Shown piece after piece: positions 24,865 to 33,254 of a DNA stretch of 64,000 nt. The stretch lies in contig NZ_VCQU01000005.1 of assembly GCF_012932915.1 (NCBI RefSeq), positions 62,001-126,000 on the forward strand, written 5' to 3'. The position numbers were made by a program, and so were the translations under genes. The notes below the pieces were generated by a model. The model saw nothing but the letters and a program-made list of their open reading frames with translations, made no database searches and was not told the origin of the DNA. Numbering within the stretch: the stretch's first letter is position 1; each line of letters opens with the position of its first letter. Source of the DNA: Antrihabitans stalactiti (GTDB lineage Bacteria; Actinomycetota; Actinomycetes; Mycobacteriales; Mycobacteriaceae).

Positions 24865-25673
24865 GTGCCGAACCGAAGTTGCGGGTGGAGAACGTCAGCA
24901 AGCGGTTCGCGATCCGTGGGTCCAAGGCGGACTTCGTTGCGCTGGAGAATATCTCGCTCGATGTCGCCGACGGTGAGTTCGTCGTCATCGTCGGGCCGAG
25001 TGGCTGCGGCAAGTCGACCCTGCTCGACCTGCTCGGCGGACTGACCAAGCCGACGTCCGGCCGGATCCTGTTGGACGGCAAGCCGATCAGTGGACCAGGT
25101 CTCGACCGCGGCATCGTCTTCCAGCAGTACGCGCTGCTGCCGTGGCGCACCGCACGGCGGAACATCGAATTCGGACTCGAAGAGAAAGGTTTGCGGCGCA
25201 AAGAACGTCGCGCGCTTGCCGACGAGTACCTCGAACTTGTCGGGTTGCAGGGGTTCGGTGATCGGTATCCGCACGAACTGTCCGGTGGGATGAAGCAACG
25301 AGTTGCGATTGCGCGCAGCCTCGCCTTCGATCCCGAGGTGCTGTTGATGGACGAGCCGTTTGCGGCGCTCGACGCGCAGACGCGGGAGTCGTTGCAGGAC
25401 GAACTACTTCGAATCTGGCGCGCGACCGGCAAGACGATCCTGTTCATCACGCACGGCATCGACGAAGCGGTGTATCTCGGGCAGCGAGCCGCAATCCTCA
25501 CGTCGCGGCCCGGCAGGATCAAGACCATCGTCGACATCGATATCAACGTCGACGAGATCGAGGATCCCCGCTCGGATGCGCGCTTCCGTCAGTATCGCCA
25601 CTTCATCTGGACACAGCTGCGCACCGAGGTTGCTCGAGCGCAGGACCAGGAGTTGGAGGCAGCTCATGTCTAG
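24861..25673 (+). CDS. ABC transporter ATP-binding protein (SsuB/TauB type)
   Basis: A 270-residue ATPase: Walker A GPSGCGKS at 45-52, Q-loop FQQYALLPW, signature LSGGMKQRVAIARSL, Walker B VLLMDEPFAALD and the switch histidine in FITHGIDEAV. FQQYALLPWRT is typical of sulfonate, nitrate and taurine importers. GTG at 24861 overlaps the binding-protein stop (GTGA). Confidence 0.9.
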   Translation: MSAEPKLRVENVSKRFAIRGSKADFVALENISLDVADGEFVVIVGPSGCGKSTLLDLLGGLTKPTSGRILLDGKPISGPGLDRGIVFQQYALLPWRTARRNIEFGLEEKGLRRKERRALADEYLELVGLQGFGDRYPHELSGGMKQRVAIARSLAFDPEVLLMDEPFAALDAQTRESLQDELLRIWRATGKTILFITHGIDEAVYLGQRAAILTSRPGRIKTIVDIDINVDEIEDPRSDARFRQYRHFIWTQLRTEVARAQDQELEAAHV

Positions 25674-26502
25674 CGTCGTCCTCGCCCGTCCGGCTGCGAT
25701 AGAGCCTGTCTACGCGAGGTTCGGCGGCGTCGCCACCGTGCTTGCTCGCGTGGCGTGGCGAATCGTCAAGCCGTCATTGGCAATCGGGCTGTTCCTTGCG
25801 ATCTGGGAGGCAGCACCCCGCCTCGGATTGGTGGACCGAGTCTTCCTGCCACCGTTCTCCGAGGTAGCCCGCGCGTTCGGCAAACTCGTGCAGTCGGGCG
25901 AAATGTGGAACCACGTTTCTGCCAGCCTGGACCGCTCGCTGACCGGGTTCTCGATCGCCATCGTCGTCGCGATCCCGCTCGGTCTGGCCATCGCGTGGTA
26001 TCGGCCTGTCGCCGAATTCCTCGGTCCGATTCTGGAGTTGGCGCGCAACACGGCGGCGTTGGCTTTGCTTCCGGTCTTCGTGTTGATTCTCGGCATCGGC
26101 GAAGAATCGAAGGTGGCACTCGTGGTCTACGCGAGCACCTTCCCGATTCTGCTGAACACCATTTCAGGCGTACGGACCGTCGACCCGCTGCTGATCAAGT
26201 CGGCTGCATCGCTGGGTCTTTCGCCCATTCGGCTGTTCCAGAAGGTGGTCCTGCCGTCGGCGGTGCCGACCATCTTCACCGGTATCCGCATGGCTGCGGC
26301 GTCGTCGATCTTGGTGCTCATTGCCGCGGAAATGGTAGGGGCGAGAGCTGGACTCGGCTATCTCATCACCGCGTCGCAGCTGAGCTTTCAGATCCCGAAC
26401 ATGTACGCAGGCATCGTGGCGATCGCGCTGCTCGGTCTCACCTTCAACGGCGTCCTCGTCCTCATCGAGCGCCGGTTGTCGCGCTGGCGCCCAACCAACT
26501 AA
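25666..26502 (+). CDS. ABC transporter permease (SsuC/TauC type)
   Basis: A 278-residue membrane protein with about six helices. The EAA-type loop reads SAASLGLSPIRLFQKVVLPSAVPTIFTGIRMAAASS, which binds the ATPase; LGYLITASQLSFQIPNMYAGIVAIALLGLTFN is typical of SsuC/TauC. ATG at 25666 overlaps the ATPase stop by 8 bp. It completes the importer. Confidence 0.9.
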   Translation: MSSVVLARPAAIEPVYARFGGVATVLARVAWRIVKPSLAIGLFLAIWEAAPRLGLVDRVFLPPFSEVARAFGKLVQSGEMWNHVSASLDRSLTGFSIAIVVAIPLGLAIAWYRPVAEFLGPILELARNTAALALLPVFVLILGIGEESKVALVVYASTFPILLNTISGVRTVDPLLIKSAASLGLSPIRLFQKVVLPSAVPTIFTGIRMAAASSILVLIAAEMVGARAGLGYLITASQLSFQIPNMYAGIVAIALLGLTFNGVLVLIERRLSRWRPTN

Positions 26503-26510
26503 GGACCTCC

Positions 26511-27860
26511 GTGTCATCGAAGCAACTCCATCTCAATGCGTTCCTCATGGGCGTCGGTCACCACGAAGCTGCGTGGCGTCACCCGAGAACCGATGCGCGT
26601 CGCATCCTCGACGTCGGTCACTTTCAGGAGCTGGCCCGAATTGCCGAGCGAGGCAAACTCGATTCGGTGTTCTTCGCCGACGGGCTCGCAGTCGGACCGC
26701 GCGTCGAGCGAAACACGCAGTCGATTTTCGAACCAGTCACGCTGTTGTCGGCCATGGCCGTCGCCACCGAGCATGTCGGCCTCATCGCCACGGCATCGAC
26801 GACGTATTCGGATCCCTACAACACAGCCCGCAAGTTCGCCTCGCTCGATCACATCAGCAAGGGTCGCGCGGGTTGGAACATCGTCACCTCCGCAGGCGCC
26901 GACGAGGCCGCGAATTTCGGTCTGGACGGCATCCCGTTGCACAGCGGCCGCTACGAACGCGCAACCGAGTACCTCGAGGTGGCGCTGGCGCTGTGGGACA
27001 GCTGGGAGGATGAGGCCGTCGTATTGGATTCCGGTACGGGCGTTTTCGCGGACCCGACGAAGGTGCACCGGATCGATCACAGCGGCGAGCACTTCACCGT
27101 CCGCGGACCGTTGAACACGCCACGCTCGTCGCAGGGACGACCCCTGCTGGTGCAGGCCGGCTCGTCGGAAAGTGGGAAGGACTTCGCAGCGCGCTACGCC
27201 GAGGCCGTGTTCACCGCGCAGCGGACTCTCGATGAGGGCAAGGCGTTCTACACCGACCTCAAGGGCAGGCTCGCTCGGTACGGTCGCAGGCCGGACGAGC
27301 TCAAGGTGCTCCCGGGAATCGTCCCGTTCATCGGATCGACCGAAGCCGAGGCTCAGGCGTTGGAGCAGGAGTTCACCGACCTCATTTCGCCCGACTATGC
27401 CTTGCGTCAGCTGTCGAACATGCTCGGCATAGATCTGACGGCGCATGCACTGGACGCGCCACTGCCACCGCTTCCGCCCGAAGCCGAGATTCAGGGCAAC
27501 AAGAGCCGATATCGCCTGGTCAAGGAGCTGGCGGCGAAGGAAGACCTGACAGTTCGGTCGTTGATCGGGCGCCTAGGTGGCGGTCGCGGGCACCGCACGT
27601 TCGCGGGAACGCCGGACCAGATCGCCGACGAACTCGAGTCGTGGTTCACCGCGGGCGCTGCCGACGGATTCAACGTCATGCCGCCGTATCTGCCGGGTGG
27701 TCTCGAGGATTTCGTCGCCCATGTAGTGCCGATTTTGCAGCGGCGCGGCCTTTTCCGGACGAACTACACCGCGACGACGCTGCGCGGACATTACGGCCTG
27801 GCGGCACCGGCCAATCGGTTCGAGGGCAGCGACGAACGATCGGTCGCCAAAGTAGGCTGA
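26511..27860 (+). CDS. NtaA/SnaA/DszA-family flavin-dependent monooxygenase
   Basis: A 449-residue bacterial-luciferase-fold enzyme. LHLNAFLMGVGHHEAAWRHP, GKLDSVFFADGLAV, STTYSDPYNTARKFASLDHISKGRAGWNIVTS and RPLLVQAGSSESGKDFAARYAEAVF are the hallmark blocks of the NtaA/SnaA/DszA/SfnG group, which use reduced FMN to oxidise sulfur or amine compounds. GTG at 26511 follows AAGGA and lies 8 bp after the permease. With a sulfonate-type importer upstream, release of sulfite from an imported organosulfur compound is the likely role. Confidence 0.87.
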   Translation: MSSKQLHLNAFLMGVGHHEAAWRHPRTDARRILDVGHFQELARIAERGKLDSVFFADGLAVGPRVERNTQSIFEPVTLLSAMAVATEHVGLIATASTTYSDPYNTARKFASLDHISKGRAGWNIVTSAGADEAANFGLDGIPLHSGRYERATEYLEVALALWDSWEDEAVVLDSGTGVFADPTKVHRIDHSGEHFTVRGPLNTPRSSQGRPLLVQAGSSESGKDFAARYAEAVFTAQRTLDEGKAFYTDLKGRLARYGRRPDELKVLPGIVPFIGSTEAEAQALEQEFTDLISPDYALRQLSNMLGIDLTAHALDAPLPPLPPEAEIQGNKSRYRLVKELAAKEDLTVRSLIGRLGGGRGHRTFAGTPDQIADELESWFTAGAADGFNVMPPYLPGGLEDFVAHVVPILQRRGLFRTNYTATTLRGHYGLAAPANRFEGSDERSVAKVG

Positions 27861-27865
27861 ATGCC

Positions 27866-28855
27866 ATGCGATTCGGAATGTTCATTCCGCAGGGCTGGCG
27901 TTTGGATCTCGTAGGAATCGAGCCTGAGCGGCAGTGGTCGGTGATGCGTGGTCTCGCCGAGCGCGCCGATGCGGGTGACGACTGGGAATCGGTGTGGGTG
28001 TACGACCACTTCCACACCGACCCAGGGCCGACCGACGAAGCGACGCACGAGGCTTGGACGCTCATGTCGGCCCTTGCGGCATCGACACACCGTGTGCGGC
28101 TCGGTCAGATGTGTACGGCGATGAGCTATCGCAACCCGCCCTATCTCGCCAAAGTCGCTGCGACAGTTGATGTGATCTCCGGTGGCCGCGTCGAGATGGG
28201 GATCGGCGCAGGCTGGTACGAGCACGAGTGGCGCGCGTACGGCTACGGATTCCCGCCTGCGAGTGAGCGTTTGGGTCGGCTCAGGGAAGGCGTCGAGATC
28301 TTTCGGCAGGCCTGGACGACCGGGTCGGCGACGCTGGACGGCAAGTACTACCAGGTCGATGGCGCGATCGTTCGACCACTTCCGTTGCAGGACGGTGGGA
28401 TTCCGATCTGGATCGCCGGCGGCGGCGAGAAGGTCACGCTGAAAATCGCTGCCCAATATGCGCAGTACACGAACTTCGGCGGCGAGCCCGATGTGTTCGT
28501 CCGGAAGTCCCAGGTCCTGCAGCAGCACTGCGCCGATCTCGGAACCGATTTCGACGCGATCGTTCGGTCGTTGAACTACACGGTCGTTGTCGGGTCCTCG
28601 GAATCCGACGTCGCCGACCGCCTGGCCCGGATCGACGAGCGCCTGCACAAGCACGTGCCCGCCGACCTTGCCGAGCGAGCGATGAATCAGATCAGGGAAT
28701 CCGCCGGGGTCGGTACTGCTGAGCGGGTCCGCGACAACATCGCGGCGTTGGGCGATCTGGGGCTTCGCTATGCGATCTGCTACTTCCCGGAAGCTGCCTA
28801 CGACACCTCTGGAATCGAACTTTTCGAACGAGCGGTGCTGCGCGAACTGCGCTGA
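27866..28855 (+). CDS. LLM-class F420-dependent oxidoreductase (TIGR03560-like)
   Basis: A 329-residue luciferase-like protein: MRFGMFIPQGWRLDLVGI, WESVWVYDHFHTDP, RNPPYLAKVAATVDVISGGRVEMGIGAGWYEHEWRAYGYGFP and IPIWIAGGGEKVTLKIAAQYA. This pattern is typical of F420-dependent oxidoreductases of actinobacteria. It begins 5 bp after the monooxygenase gene, so it is co-transcribed with it and may handle the product or an associated substrate. F420 rather than FMN use is inferred from family. Confidence 0.83.
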   Translation: MRFGMFIPQGWRLDLVGIEPERQWSVMRGLAERADAGDDWESVWVYDHFHTDPGPTDEATHEAWTLMSALAASTHRVRLGQMCTAMSYRNPPYLAKVAATVDVISGGRVEMGIGAGWYEHEWRAYGYGFPPASERLGRLREGVEIFRQAWTTGSATLDGKYYQVDGAIVRPLPLQDGGIPIWIAGGGEKVTLKIAAQYAQYTNFGGEPDVFVRKSQVLQQHCADLGTDFDAIVRSLNYTVVVGSSESDVADRLARIDERLHKHVPADLAERAMNQIRESAGVGTAERVRDNIAALGDLGLRYAICYFPEAAYDTSGIELFERAVLRELR

Positions 28856-28867
28856 CAGGATTGGGCT

Positions 28868-29707
28868 GTGGACCTCGACGAAATTGCAGACGAACTGTAT
28901 AGCGTCGATCCGGGCGAGTTCATCGAGGTGCGCAAGGCTCGGGTGACCGAAGCGCGCACCTCTGGCAACCGGCCACTCGCGGCGGAGATTGCAAAGCTCC
29001 GCAAACCGACAGTCGTCGGGTGGCTGGTCAACCTGCTGGCGCGGGAGATGCCGGACGAGGTCGAATCGGTCTTGAAACTCGGTGATGCGTTGCGCGACGC
29101 GCAACGCCACCTGTCCGGCGAGGACCTGCGCAGGCTGACCCGGCAACGACAGCAAGTGGTCCGGGCGCTTGCGCGCCGCGCCGGTGAACTGGCAGCCGAT
29201 CGCGGCCGGGAGGTCCCGGAGTCGGCGATCACCGAAGTCGCTCAGACCCTCAACGCGGCGATGGCCGACCCGGAGATCGGCGAGCAGGTCCGGCTGGGGC
29301 GGATCGTGACGGCCGCGTCCTACAGTGGCTTCGGTCCGGCAGGCCTCTCGGTCGTCGGCGGGAAGGCCCCGGAGCGAGCCGAGCCCGCGCCGAAGAAGCG
29401 CGACCAAGGTGCACTGGCCGCGGCCGCCCGGGAGGAGCTGGCCGAGGCGACGGCCGCGGTTCGGGAGGCAGAGAGTGCTGCCGAGGCGGCCAAGTCCGAG
29501 GCGGAAGACGCGACCTCGGCGGTCGAGGACGTCGAAGCGCGGATCGCGGACCTCCGTGCCGAACTCGAGTCGGCAGAGCAGGAGCGCCAATTTGCCCGCA
29601 GCGCAGCCAAAGCCACCGCCGAATCGGTCAAGCGGGCCGAGCGTGATCTCGAACGCGCGGTCGCCTGGGAGACGAAGGTCAAGCGGATTCTGGACGACCT
29701 GGACTGA
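28868..29707 (+). CDS. Conserved actinobacterial coiled-coil protein of unknown function
   Basis: A 279-residue soluble protein I cannot assign to a function. The N-terminal 150 residues are alpha-helical (ELYSVDPGEFIEVRKARVTEARTSGNRPLAAEIAKLRKPTVVGWLVNLLARE); similar proteins with the LRKPTxxAWxVN block are widespread in actinobacteria. Residues from about 180 to the end form a long alanine/glutamate-rich coiled coil (AAREELAEATAAVREAESAAEAAKSEAED). The start is GTG at 28868, 12 bp after the F420 enzyme; whether it belongs to that operon is unclear. Confidence 0.7.
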   Translation: MDLDEIADELYSVDPGEFIEVRKARVTEARTSGNRPLAAEIAKLRKPTVVGWLVNLLAREMPDEVESVLKLGDALRDAQRHLSGEDLRRLTRQRQQVVRALARRAGELAADRGREVPESAITEVAQTLNAAMADPEIGEQVRLGRIVTAASYSGFGPAGLSVVGGKAPERAEPAPKKRDQGALAAAAREELAEATAAVREAESAAEAAKSEAEDATSAVEDVEARIADLRAELESAEQERQFARSAAKATAESVKRAERDLERAVAWETKVKRILDDLD

Positions 29708-29711
29708 CTAG

Positions 29712-29728
29712 TACTACATTGTGTAGTA
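29712..29728. promoter_or_regulatory. Palindrome TACTACA-TTG-TGTAGTA, BlaI/MecI-operator-like
   Basis: A 17-bp sequence with perfect 7-bp arms, similar to the TACTACA/TGTAGTA operators of BlaI/MecI-type repressors. It ends 18 bp ahead of a small ORF with a good ribosome binding site. No blaI-like gene lies in the window, so the protein binding it would be encoded elsewhere. The spacing differs by one base from the staphylococcal mec operator I recall. Confidence 0.45.
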
Positions 29729-29746
29729 ATCGATCCTGAGGGGGCC

Positions 29747-30046
29747 ATGATGCGTTCGCGCGGCGTTAGCCATGTGGAGTTCGCGGACTACTACATGACG
29801 CGGTTCATTAACGCGCACAGTTACATTGGCATCCAGCCCGCCCGTAGCGGGCAGAAGTTGGCGCACACCGAGCAGGCGACTGGCATCAACCACGTCGCAC
29901 TGTGGGCGCGCAACAGACGAGAAGTCGATCAGTTCCGTTATCGCGCTATGCGCGAACATGCAGGGAGCCGACCGGATTTGGCGAGAACAGTGCCGGGTTT
30001 GATGTGGCAGGCTCGGCGGACCTTGCCTTCTCGAAACCGTGCGTGA
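29747..30046 (+). CDS. Small ORF of unknown function behind a palindromic operator
   Basis: A 99-residue frame (starts MMRSRGVSHV). It has no family I recognise, no membrane segment and a basic C-terminus (WQARRTLPSRNRA). Support for expression is a strong ribosome binding site (GAGGGGG) and a palindromic operator just upstream. Against it: its final three codons and stop belong to a family B repeat and codon use is less GC3-biased than its neighbours. It could be a genuine small gene, a remnant of a longer one, or chance. Confidence 0.35.
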   Translation: MMRSRGVSHVEFADYYMTRFINAHSYIGIQPARSGQKLAHTEQATGINHVALWARNRREVDQFRYRAMREHAGSRPDLARTVPGLMWQARRTLPSRNRA

Positions 30047-30080
30047 ATTTCACCCCTGGGTGGGTGAGACGCGCGCACGG
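30037..30080. repeat. Palindromic intergenic repeat, family B copy 2
   Basis: Left arm CCGTGCGTGAATTTCACC, right arm GGTGAGACGCGCGCACGG. The two arms are not identical: one is the GAATTTC type, the other the GCGTCTC type. It ends 1 bp before the LysE gene stop and provides the stop of the upstream small ORF. Compared with copy 3 at 49101 the same two arm types appear in the reverse order. Confidence 0.85.
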
Positions 30081-30081
30081 G

Positions 30082-30720
30082 TTAGTCGGTGGTGCCGCTG
30101 AATGCGAGAGCAGCGCCGACACCGATGATCATCACGCCACCCGTGCCGCCGACTGCTTCGAGCCGCTTAGGGGAGCGGGCGAACCACTCGCGGACCGTTC
30201 CCGCCAGCATCGCCCACGTTGCATCGGACAAGACCGCGATAGCCAGGAAGATCGCGCCGAGGATGAGCAGTTGTGGCGGCACGGCGCCGGACTCCGGATC
30301 GGCGAACTGGGGGAGGACCGCGGCGAAGAAGACGATGGTCTTGGGGTTGGTCATGCCGACGATGAATCCTTGCCGGAAGGCGCGACGACCCGACGTGGCT
30401 GTGACCTCGGCACCCAATGCTGTGACGAGCGACCGCCGCTCGCGAAATGCTTGTACGCCAAGATAAATCAGATATGCAGCACCGGCCAGCTTGATGATCG
30501 TCAATGCGACCGCCGACGCCGCGAGGACCGCGCCCAGCCCGACCGCGACGCCGGCGAGCGGGACCGCGGAGCCTGCCGTGTTACCCAGAACCGTCAGCAG
30601 CGCAGGCCGACGACCGAGCGCGAGTGCACGGCCGACAGCGAACAGCACGCTCGGACCCGGGATCACGATGATCACGAACGAGGCGGCTGCGAATGCCAGC
30701 AGATGACCAGTGGAGACCAT
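30082..30720 (-). CDS. LysE/RhtB-family exporter
   Basis: A 212-residue, six-helix exporter: FVIIVIPGPSVLFAVGRALALGRRPALLTVLGN at the N-terminus and FIVGMTNPKTIVFFAAVLPQF in the centre are LysE-family blocks. Amino acid or small metabolite efflux is expected. Its ATG (30720-30718) is immediately adjacent to the stop of the DUF3239 gene (30723-30721), so the two are coupled. Confidence 0.88.
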   Translation of the reverse strand: MVSTGHLLAFAAASFVIIVIPGPSVLFAVGRALALGRRPALLTVLGNTAGSAVPLAGVAVGLGAVLAASAVALTIIKLAGAAYLIYLGVQAFRERRSLVTALGAEVTATSGRRAFRQGFIVGMTNPKTIVFFAAVLPQFADPESGAVPPQLLILGAIFLAIAVLSDATWAMLAGTVREWFARSPKRLEAVGGTGGVMIIGVGAALAFSGTTD

Positions 30721-31386
30721 CTACTGAAGGTTACGCGGCAACGTCTTCGGATCCAGAATCACTCGCTTGTTGGTGGCTTGGCGAACCCGATCCGCCAAGG
30801 CGATGTTGTCGCTGAGCAGTTTCCATTCGGATTCGGCGATCGCTGCGACTGCGCGAGCGAGGACGTCAGCGTCCGTCGTCGCCCAGGCAATCGGCATCGG
30901 AATGAACTGCTGCGGCGAGTCCGTGGACGGGCGCGGCGACCGATCGGCCCGGACCGACACCGACGGCACCCGTTCGCCCGGTTCGGTCTTGTGGCCCGGC
31001 AGGCTCTTGACCTTGCGAGTGACTAGCGCAAACTGCGGCGCCGTGCCTGGCTTGCCGACGTCGATCAACGCGAGCAAGATCAGTCCGCGCTTACGCGTTC
31101 CGGTAACCACCGCCGGCACGAGTGCGCCATCGGTGTAGAGCTGCTCTATTCCGCCGAGCCGACGCGGCGCCCAGATTGCCACCCACAACGCCGTCGCGGC
31201 ACCGAGAGCCAGAACAACCGCGAGAATGTAAGCCCACGGATGCATCACAGATATCAACCACACCGCACCCCCACCGAGTACGAGCGCAAGCACGATCGAC
31301 GTCACGGCTACGCGGCGTAGGTCGGCGATTGTCTCGTTCACCGCTTTGGCGTGTGCCCGATCCACAGGGAATTCGAAGCGTCGCAC
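30721..31386 (-). CDS. DUF3239-type membrane protein
   Basis: A 221-residue protein. After a soluble start (MRRFEFPVDRAHAKAVNETI) two adjacent hydrophobic helices (residues about 27-70) form a membrane hairpin; the remaining 150 residues include APRRLGGIEQLYTDGALVPAVV and RGLILLALIDVG. It matches a corynebacterial/mycobacterial family (DUF3239) of unknown role. It overlaps no neighbour and is directly followed by the LysE-type exporter. Confidence 0.7.
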   Translation of the reverse strand: MRRFEFPVDRAHAKAVNETIADLRRVAVTSIVLALVLGGGAVWLISVMHPWAYILAVVLALGAATALWVAIWAPRRLGGIEQLYTDGALVPAVVTGTRKRGLILLALIDVGKPGTAPQFALVTRKVKSLPGHKTEPGERVPSVSVRADRSPRPSTDSPQQFIPMPIAWATTDADVLARAVAAIAESEWKLLSDNIALADRVRQATNKRVILDPKTLPRNLQ

Positions 31387-31422
31387 ACTTCATTCCTAGC
31401 ACGGGGAACAGACAGCCCTGCT

Positions 31423-33081
31423 CTAGGCGATCGTGGGGCCCAAGAGGTCGTCTGCGTCGGTGATGCGGTACGCGTAGCCCTGTTCGGCGAGAAAACGCTG
31501 CCGGTGGGCCGCGTACTCGGCGTCGAGGGTGTCGCGGGAGACCACCGAATAGAAGTGCGCTTGCCCGCCATCATGTTTCGGCCGCAACAGCCGCCCGAGC
31601 CGCTGCGCTTCCTCTTGCCGTGACCCGAACGTCCCGGACACCTGGACCGCAACAGAGGCCTCGGGAAGGTCGATCGAGAAGTTCGCCACCTTGCTGACCA
31701 CGAGCACCGGGATCTCACCCTTGCGGAACGCCTCGAACAGCTCCTCGCGCTCCTTCGTCTTCGTCGAACCCTGAATCACGGGCGCGTTCAACGCGGTCCC
31801 GAGCTCGTCGAGCTGGTCGAGATAGGCGCCGATCACGAGGGACGGTGCGTCCGGGTGACGAGCGAGGATCGACTTGACCACGGCGATTTTCGTATGCGCC
31901 GTCGAGCAGAGTTTGTAGCGCTCCTCGGGTTCGGCGACCGCGTACGTCATGCGTTCGTTGTCGGTCAACGTCACCCGGACCTCGACGCACTCGGCCGGTG
32001 CGATCCAGCCTTGGGCTTCGATGTCCTTCCACGGTGCGTCGTACCGCTTGGGGCCGATGAGCGAGAACACGTCGCCTTCCCGGCCGTCCTCGCGAACCAA
32101 GGTTGCCGTGAGCCCGAGCCGACGCCGGGACTGGAGGTCCGCTGTCATGCGGAACACCGGCGCGGGCAGCAGATGCACCTCGTCGTAGATCACCAGGCCC
32201 CAGTCACGGGAATCGAACAGCTCGAGGTGCTTGTATTCGCCTTTGGTGCGCCGGGTGATGACCTGATAGGTCGCGATAGTGACCGGACGCACTTCTTTGC
32301 GCTCGCCGGAGTACTCGCCGATCTCTTCCTCCGTGAGGGAGGTTCGGGCGAGGAGTTCGCGCTTCCACTGGCGGCCTGCGACGGTGTTGGTCACCAGAAT
32401 CAGCGTCGTCGCTTTCGCTTTGGCCATCGCGGCCGCGCCGACCATGGTCTTGCCAGCGCCGCAGGGGAGCACGATCACGCCGGACCCTCCGGCCCAGAAC
32501 GAGTCGGCCGCCATCTCCTGGTAGTCGCGGAGGTGCCACGCGTGCGTAGTGAAGTCGAGGTCGATCTGGTGCGCTTCGCCGTCGACATAACCTGCGAGGT
32601 CCTCGGCGGGCCAGCCGATCTTGAGCAGCATCTGCTTGAGCCTGCCGCGCTCGCTCGGATGCACGAGGACGGTATCGGGATCGATCCGCGCACCGAGCAT
32701 CGGCGCGATCTTCTTGTGTCGCAACACTTCTTCGAGCACCGCGCGGTCGAGGCTGACCAAGGTGAGACCGTGCGCGGGGTTCTTGACCAGCTGCAGCCGG
32801 CCGTAGCGGGCCATCGTGTCGACGATATCGACCAGCAGCGGCTGCGGGACCGCGTAGCGCGAGAAATTGACCAGCGCATCGACGACCTGTTCGGCGTCGT
32901 GCCCGGCGGCTCGCGCATTCCACAACGCCAACGGCGTCACGCGGTAGGTATGGACGTGTTCCGGTGCGCGTTCGAGCTCGGCGAAAGGTGCGATCGCAGC
33001 CCGTGCTGCCGGTGCGGACTCGTGATCGACCTCCAAAAGGAGGGTTTTGTCGGACTGGACGATGAGCGGTCCGTCGGTCAC
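31423..33081 (-). CDS. XPB/Rad25-type DNA repair helicase
   Basis: A 552-residue superfamily 2 helicase similar to Rv0861c (ercc3). Walker A is LPCGAGKT (205-212), the DEAH-type box is DEVH (300-303), RLGLTATLVREDGRE is motif III and QRLGRLLRPKHDGG is motif VI. The N-terminal 200 residues include the XPB damage-recognition-like domain. It unwinds DNA 3' to 5' with ATP, presumably in repair. GTG at 33081 follows AGGAGG. It is separated from its usual partner (the Rv0862c-like gene at 33828) by a divergently oriented lipoprotein gene. Confidence 0.92.
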   Translation of the reverse strand: MTDGPLIVQSDKTLLLEVDHESAPAARAAIAPFAELERAPEHVHTYRVTPLALWNARAAGHDAEQVVDALVNFSRYAVPQPLLVDIVDTMARYGRLQLVKNPAHGLTLVSLDRAVLEEVLRHKKIAPMLGARIDPDTVLVHPSERGRLKQMLLKIGWPAEDLAGYVDGEAHQIDLDFTTHAWHLRDYQEMAADSFWAGGSGVIVLPCGAGKTMVGAAAMAKAKATTLILVTNTVAGRQWKRELLARTSLTEEEIGEYSGERKEVRPVTIATYQVITRRTKGEYKHLELFDSRDWGLVIYDEVHLLPAPVFRMTADLQSRRRLGLTATLVREDGREGDVFSLIGPKRYDAPWKDIEAQGWIAPAECVEVRVTLTDNERMTYAVAEPEERYKLCSTAHTKIAVVKSILARHPDAPSLVIGAYLDQLDELGTALNAPVIQGSTKTKEREELFEAFRKGEIPVLVVSKVANFSIDLPEASVAVQVSGTFGSRQEEAQRLGRLLRPKHDGGQAHFYSVVSRDTLDAEYAAHRQRFLAEQGYAYRITDADDLLGPTIA

Positions 33082-33254
33082 GCGGCCTCCTGTAGGTGGT
33101 TAATCAACCCATTCTCCAGGTAGTTGCCGACATCGCCAACCTAAACAGCGCCTCGTGGGGACGTAAACGGCACTTCGCGATCGCATATGAGCCCCTGCCG
33201 CGATATTCTGCCGCCGAGCGTTCGATCATTTGTCCAACTCAGCGAAGGGCTCAC

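Noticed and set aside
27791-29590. 599-codon minus-strand ORF across the F420 oxidoreductase and coiled-coil genes
   Set aside because: Shadow frame of two well-supported + strand genes, with no recognisable fold or ribosome binding site.
33093-33108. Imperfect palindrome around GGTTAATCAACC upstream of XPB as an SOS or regulator site
   Set aside because: It does not match the mycobacterial LexA box (TCGAAC-N4-GTTCGA) and is too short to be convincing.
31855-33123. 422-codon + strand ORF antisense to the XPB helicase
   Set aside because: XPB on the minus strand has every helicase motif; the + frame is a shadow.
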